This document shows, piece after piece, positions 8,202 through 10,732 of a stretch of DNA of 10,732 nucleotides; positions within the stretch are counted from its first letter, which is position 1; each line of letters starts with the position of its first letter. Where the stretch lies: the NCBI GenBank assembly GCA_026552835.1, contig JAPMTY010000089.1:1-10732 (forward strand), read 5' to 3'. The position numbers and the translations under genes are program-made. The notes beneath the pieces were generated by a model, which was given only the letters and a program-made list of their open reading frames with translations, did no database searches and was not told the DNA's origin. Source of the stretch: Candidatus Methanoperedens sp. GTDB taxonomy: Archaea > Halobacteriota > Methanosarcinia > Methanosarcinales > Methanoperedenaceae.

Positions 8202-9341
8202 ATGGCTTTTCACGTAATGCTGATCCCCACCTTAAGCTGTCCTGCCAGATGCAGTTATTGCTGGAGTTCCGAAGCAGGCTCCCCGGTAATGAGCATTGAA
8301 ACCATTAAAGAAGTAGTAGAATGGCTCAAAGATTTCAGGAACGAGCCCGTCACTTTTACTTTCCATGGCGGGGAACCGCTCCTTGCCGGTGCAGAATTTT
8401 ATAGGGAAGCTCTGCCTTTATTGGCAGATGGCCTGAGCAATCTGAAACCCGCTTTTGCCCTGCAGTCAAATCTATGGGTCATTACGCCAGAACTGGCGAA
8501 AATTTTGGCAAAGTATAATATCCCCATCGGCTCCAGTCTTGATGGTCCGCAGGAACTCAATGACCTGCAAAGAGGAAAAGGATATTTCGAAAAGACCATG
8601 AAAGGCTATGAAATTGCAAAGGCTAATGGCCTTAAGGTGAGCTTCATCTGCACTTTTACCAAACATTCTGTAAAGTTAAAAGAAGAAATCTTTAATTTCT
8701 TCCTGGATAATGGTTTTAATTTAAAATTGCATCCCGCTCTCCCGTCTTTGCGGTCGGATGAACCTGAAAAATGGGCGCTTGACCCTGAAGAATATGGAAA
8801 ATTGTTGATCTATCTTATGGATAAATACCTGGAGAACCTGGGTAAGATCGAGATCATGAATATCGACCACCTCTGCAAAGCTTTTTTCACTGGCAGGGGC
8901 ACGGTCTGCACATTCGTGGATTGTATGGGAAGCACCTTTGCGGTGGGGCCTGACGGCAGTATCTATCCCTGCTATCGCTTCATAGGCATGCCGGAATATA
9001 TTATGGGCAACGTTCGTGACCATCCCTCCAAGGACGATCTTGCCAGGTCTGATGCATGGAAACTTATGCACCAGTTCAAGGAATATGTGGACAGGGAATG
9101 CGGGAAATGTTCTTACATCAAATTCTGCAGAGGCGGATGCCCGTATAATGCCATTGTGCCCACAGGAGGCAAAATACAGGGCGTAGATCCCCACTGTACC
9201 GCCTATAAGATGGTATTTAAGGAAATATCTGATCGCGCAAATGAGGAGATGTTCGGGTCATTTGGCATGGATCCTTTCCAATTACCTGGACAAAGAAGGA
9301 GTACCAGGCCGGGTATTATGGCCTTGATAAATAAACGTTGA
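8202..9341 (+). CDS. Radical SAM-SPASM protein, putative peptide-modifying or sulfatase-maturase-like
   Basis: This enzyme cleaves S-adenosylmethionine to a 5'-deoxyadenosyl radical and should carry three iron-sulfur clusters. The radical SAM motif C-x3-C-x2-C is Cys13, Cys17, Cys20 (CPARCSYCW). GGEP is at 56-59, and the TIM-barrel core runs to about 225. The SPASM domain has Cys236, Cys241, Cys257 (GPDGSIYPCYRF), Cys300, Cys303, Cys309, Cys313 (CGKCSYIKFCRGGC) and Cys332, enough for two auxiliary 4Fe-4S clusters. Relatives include anaerobic sulfatase maturases and peptide-modifying enzymes; I recall a methanogen group of this size (Mhun_1560-like) but cannot confirm membership. The substrate is unknown: no sulfatase and no Cys-rich small peptide gene is visible nearby. 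The 379-residue protein is cytoplasmic. Its gene converges on the minus-strand VapC with 31 bases between stops. Confidence 0.9.
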   Translation: MAFHVMLIPTLSCPARCSYCWSSEAGSPVMSIETIKEVVEWLKDFRNEPVTFTFHGGEPLLAGAEFYREALPLLADGLSNLKPAFALQSNLWVITPELAKILAKYNIPIGSSLDGPQELNDLQRGKGYFEKTMKGYEIAKANGLKVSFICTFTKHSVKLKEEIFNFFLDNGFNLKLHPALPSLRSDEPEKWALDPEEYGKLLIYLMDKYLENLGKIEIMNIDHLCKAFFTGRGTVCTFVDCMGSTFAVGPDGSIYPCYRFIGMPEYIMGNVRDHPSKDDLARSDAWKLMHQFKEYVDRECGKCSYIKFCRGGCPYNAIVPTGGKIQGVDPHCTAYKMVFKEISDRANEEMFGSFGMDPFQLPGQRRSTRPGIMALINKR

Positions 9342-9372
9342 TATACTCCGCGCCTGATACCTACATTTCCTT

Positions 9373-9768
9373 TTATCTTTCCAGGAATATTACATCCTTT
9401 AAGCCTTTGAAATGTGGATCCCCGGTCAGAACCTTTGCCCCATCTCTTTTTGCTGTTGCATATATTATAGAATCACCAAGACCCCATTTTTTTTCGTTCT
9501 TGATCTTTGCAGAATCAACAGCAATTTCTTCATCAACCTCATAGATATAGGACCTTTGTTTCATGGCTTTCCTTGAAGCCTCTGCATATCGCTTGTTTTC
9601 TGGAGGAGAATAATCCCGCAGAAATGAATTGTACACTTCCGCAATATTTACCGCACTTATAATTACTTTATCCTGTGAATTTTCTATAAATTCCCTGACC
9701 TTTTCGCCAGCTGAGTTTCCTTTAAAGTACTCAATCCATGCCCAGGAATCAACCAAGACGGTCATCAT
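9373..9768 (-). CDS. vapC: PIN-domain toxin, VapC family
   Basis: This is a predicted ribonuclease toxin of 131 residues, a single PIN domain with a complete acidic site: Asp7 (VLVDSWAWIEYF), Glu44 (VNIAEVYNSF), Asp99 (WGLGDSIIYATA) and Asp117 (VLTGDPHFKGL). The start is placed at the ATG at 9768 (or the adjacent ATG at 9765), not at an upstream in-frame Met at 9816. GAGG lies just before it, and the PIN fold should begin a few residues before the first Asp. It overlaps the antitoxin gene upstream by 20 bases, the usual coupling. It is not closely similar to the other VapC in this window, and its antitoxin is of another fold, so the two pairs are independent. Confidence 0.92.
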   Translation of the reverse strand: MMTVLVDSWAWIEYFKGNSAGEKVREFIENSQDKVIISAVNIAEVYNSFLRDYSPPENKRYAEASRKAMKQRSYIYEVDEEIAVDSAKIKNEKKWGLGDSIIYATAKRDGAKVLTGDPHFKGLKDVIFLER

Positions 9769-9952
9769 CTTCTTCCTCGTCCCTCTTAAATTCATAAAGC
9801 TCAGGGAATGCACCAAAATATGATTTTTTAAACCTCTTTTCTGATCGCAAAAGTGCCCGGATAACCTCTTCGTATGATTTGAGGTTCAATTCCTTCTTTA
9901 AGGCGTTCAATTCCTTGATGATATCTTCATGCATCTGGATGGTAGTTACCAT
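9749..9952 (-). CDS. vapB: VapB-type antitoxin
   Basis: This is a small antitoxin of 67 residues. The N-terminal MVTTIQMHEDIIKELNALKKELNLKSYEEVIRALLR has the strand-helix-helix pattern of ribbon-helix-helix-like VapB proteins. The C-terminal tail is rich in aromatic and acidic residues (SYFGAFPELYEFKRDEEEDDDRLG), as expected for the part that occupies the toxin's active site. The ATG at 9952 is preferred to an in-frame GTG at 9961 because AGGTGA ends about 5 bases before the ATG, and the GTG lies inside that site. It overlaps vapC by 20 bases and should both neutralise it and repress the shared promoter. Confidence 0.85.
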   Translation of the reverse strand: MVTTIQMHEDIIKELNALKKELNLKSYEEVIRALLRSEKRFKKSYFGAFPELYEFKRDEEEDDDRLG

Positions 9953-9961
9953 TAGTTTCAC

Positions 9962-9992
9962 CTATAGAACTATAGTTTATAAAAGGTATAAA
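9962..9992 (-). promoter_or_regulatory. Promoter and operator-like repeats of the second VapBC pair
   Basis: Two CTATAG palindromes (9962-9967 and 9970-9975) are separated by two bases; AACTATAGTT (9968-9977) is a 10-base perfect palindrome. Read on the minus strand, a TATA-like TTTATA at 9987-9992 would start transcription near 9964, inside the palindromic block and a dozen bases before the ATG. A repressor bound there would block transcription, as expected for VapB autoregulation. Confidence 0.5.
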
Positions 9993-10080
9993 TCTTTTTA
10001 TCATATCGCATTCTTGTGGCTATTTGATTGAAGTATTTGTTATGAGGATAGCTTTTGTGGATTTTGGAGTGGAGGTTTTT

Positions 10081-10686
10081 TCAAGTTCCTTTTTTATGTC
10101 TTGAACGTGGGATGCGTATCATATCACCATGTATCGCACCATATTTTCGCCTGAGTTCTGAATACTTATATTTTAAAAAAGAGCTCAATTCAGGATTTGA
10201 CGTTGATTCAATATATTCCTCGGTATAAACATTTATCAGATCATCAAAGCCTTTCCTGGAATTCCCGTGAGCATAATTCTTCCCCGTATAGCGCCTGATA
10301 TCACCGTTGAATAATGGGGAAATGTGGTGCAATTCATGAAGGACAGTCGAAAGTTTGATTTTATGGTTGCCATGATCCAGGTAACGCGGCAGGTGAAAAT
10401 ATACAATATAGAGAATATTTATTCCATTTATTATGACCTCAGGCGCTTCATACTCAATACCACGGACGGTTTTTGTCCGCAAACCTCCTTCAAAAAGCAT
10501 CGGCCTCAGTTTTGCCACAACGCCGCTCTTGTTGCCGTTTGATGGCGATATTGCAATAAGGATATTATCAGGTATTATATGCTTGAAAAAGGGGTGCGTT
10601 TTTACAATATCATCCACAAGCAGATCCATGCTGCCTGTAAAATCAAAACCCTGGACGTTATTTTTTCCTGTATTTTTTTGCAGCAT
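10081..10686 (-). CDS. Putative HExxH zinc metallopeptidase (phage-metallopeptidase-like)
   Basis: This 201-residue soluble protein has a zincin motif HELHH: His117 and His121 are candidate zinc ligands and Glu118 the catalytic base. His140 (YAHGNSRKGFDDL) is a candidate third ligand, and Glu156/Glu157 in the following helix are alternatives. No signal peptide or membrane helix is visible. The pattern of an early alpha/beta region, then VLHELHHI, G-D-RR and a downstream HG resembles the putative phage metallopeptidase family as I recall it; family membership is a guess, and it might act on a host protein or be a non-proteolytic relative. The C-terminus is strongly basic (RIPRSRHKKGT). The start at 10686 follows GAGG and overlaps the upstream gene by 29 bases; ATG 10629 is the alternative. 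Confidence 0.7.
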   Translation of the reverse strand: MLQKNTGKNNVQGFDFTGSMDLLVDDIVKTHPFFKHIIPDNILIAISPSNGNKSGVVAKLRPMLFEGGLRTKTVRGIEYEAPEVIINGINILYIVYFHLPRYLDHGNHKIKLSTVLHELHHISPLFNGDIRRYTGKNYAHGNSRKGFDDLINVYTEEYIESTSNPELSSFLKYKYSELRRKYGAIHGDMIRIPRSRHKKGT

Positions 10687-10732
10687 CTTTTAATGCCTCA
10701 ATTCCGGGCAATTTTTCACCAGCCAGGAAATC
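10658..10732 (-). CDS. C-terminal end of an unidentified gene (partial)
   Basis: On the minus strand the frame is open from the right edge of the window to a TAA at 10660-10658, giving 24 residues ending in LKDAAKKYRKK. The tail is helical and basic. It overlaps the start of the metallopeptidase gene in another frame, as co-transcribed genes do. The fragment is too short for me to recognise the protein, and it could also be a chance open frame. Confidence 0.45.
   Translation of the reverse strand, partial: DFLAGEKLPGIEALKDAAKKYRKK

Noticed and set aside
9769..9816. Longer N-terminus of the minus-strand VapC
   Set aside because: It would deepen the overlap with vapB, and the PIN fold begins at the Met just before VLVDSW.
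10042..10104. 20-residue plus-strand frame starting MRIAFVDFG between vapB and the metallopeptidase
   Set aside because: It is very short, has no clear ribosome site and overlaps the end of the opposite gene; nothing supports expression.

Overview
The window holds a nearly complete operon for an N-type F-ATPase (the N-ATPase subfamily, often Na+-linked), followed by accessory genes. The order is the hallmark of the family: atpD (beta), atpC (epsilon), atpQ, atpR, atpB (a), atpE (c), atpF (b with a delta-like tail), atpA (alpha), atpG (gamma), with no separate delta gene. An archaeal host, most likely in the Methanosarcinales/Methanoperedens area, is suggested by several things. There are TATA-like boxes about 25 bases before start codons that lack a Shine-Dalgarno site. 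The VapB/VapC pairs are of archaeal type. The radical SAM-SPASM protein resembles methanogen peptide-modifying enzymes, and a surface protein ends in a C-terminal membrane anchor. Domain placement is an inference; a bacterium is not excluded by the ATPase genes themselves. If the host is an archaeon, this enzyme would normally accompany an A-type ATP synthase and would be a laterally acquired second machine.

Layout. 1-289: C-terminal end of a membrane-anchored surface protein. 300-434: a miniature inverted-repeat element. 552-3596: atpD, C, Q, R and B, all overlapping by 4-10 bases and so translationally coupled. 3605-3749: a second copy of the repeat element, inverted relative to the first, splitting atpB from atpE. 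3792-6376: atpE, F, A. 6440-7186: a self-contained AbrB-type antitoxin/VapC toxin pair with its own promoter and operator-like palindrome, inserted between atpA and atpG. 7251-8141: atpG. 8202-9341: radical SAM-SPASM protein with its own TATA-like box. 9373-9952 (minus): a second, unrelated VapBC pair. 10081-10686 (minus): HExxH putative metallopeptidase, overlapping the tail of another minus-strand gene that runs off the right edge.

How the genes work together: AtpA/AtpD form the catalytic hexamer, AtpG/AtpC the central stalk, AtpF the peripheral stalk, and AtpB plus the AtpE ring the ion channel. AtpQ and AtpR are small membrane proteins found only with this enzyme type. The c subunit carries two membrane carboxylates (Glu30 and Glu63), the arrangement expected of N-ATPase rotors, but has Val where the classical Na+ motif has Thr.

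The most notable features are the paired inverted MITE-like elements bracketing the first half of the operon, the toxin-antitoxin cassette lodged inside an operon of fixed order, and the altered c-subunit ion site. I do not see a clearly novel defence or metabolic system in the window.
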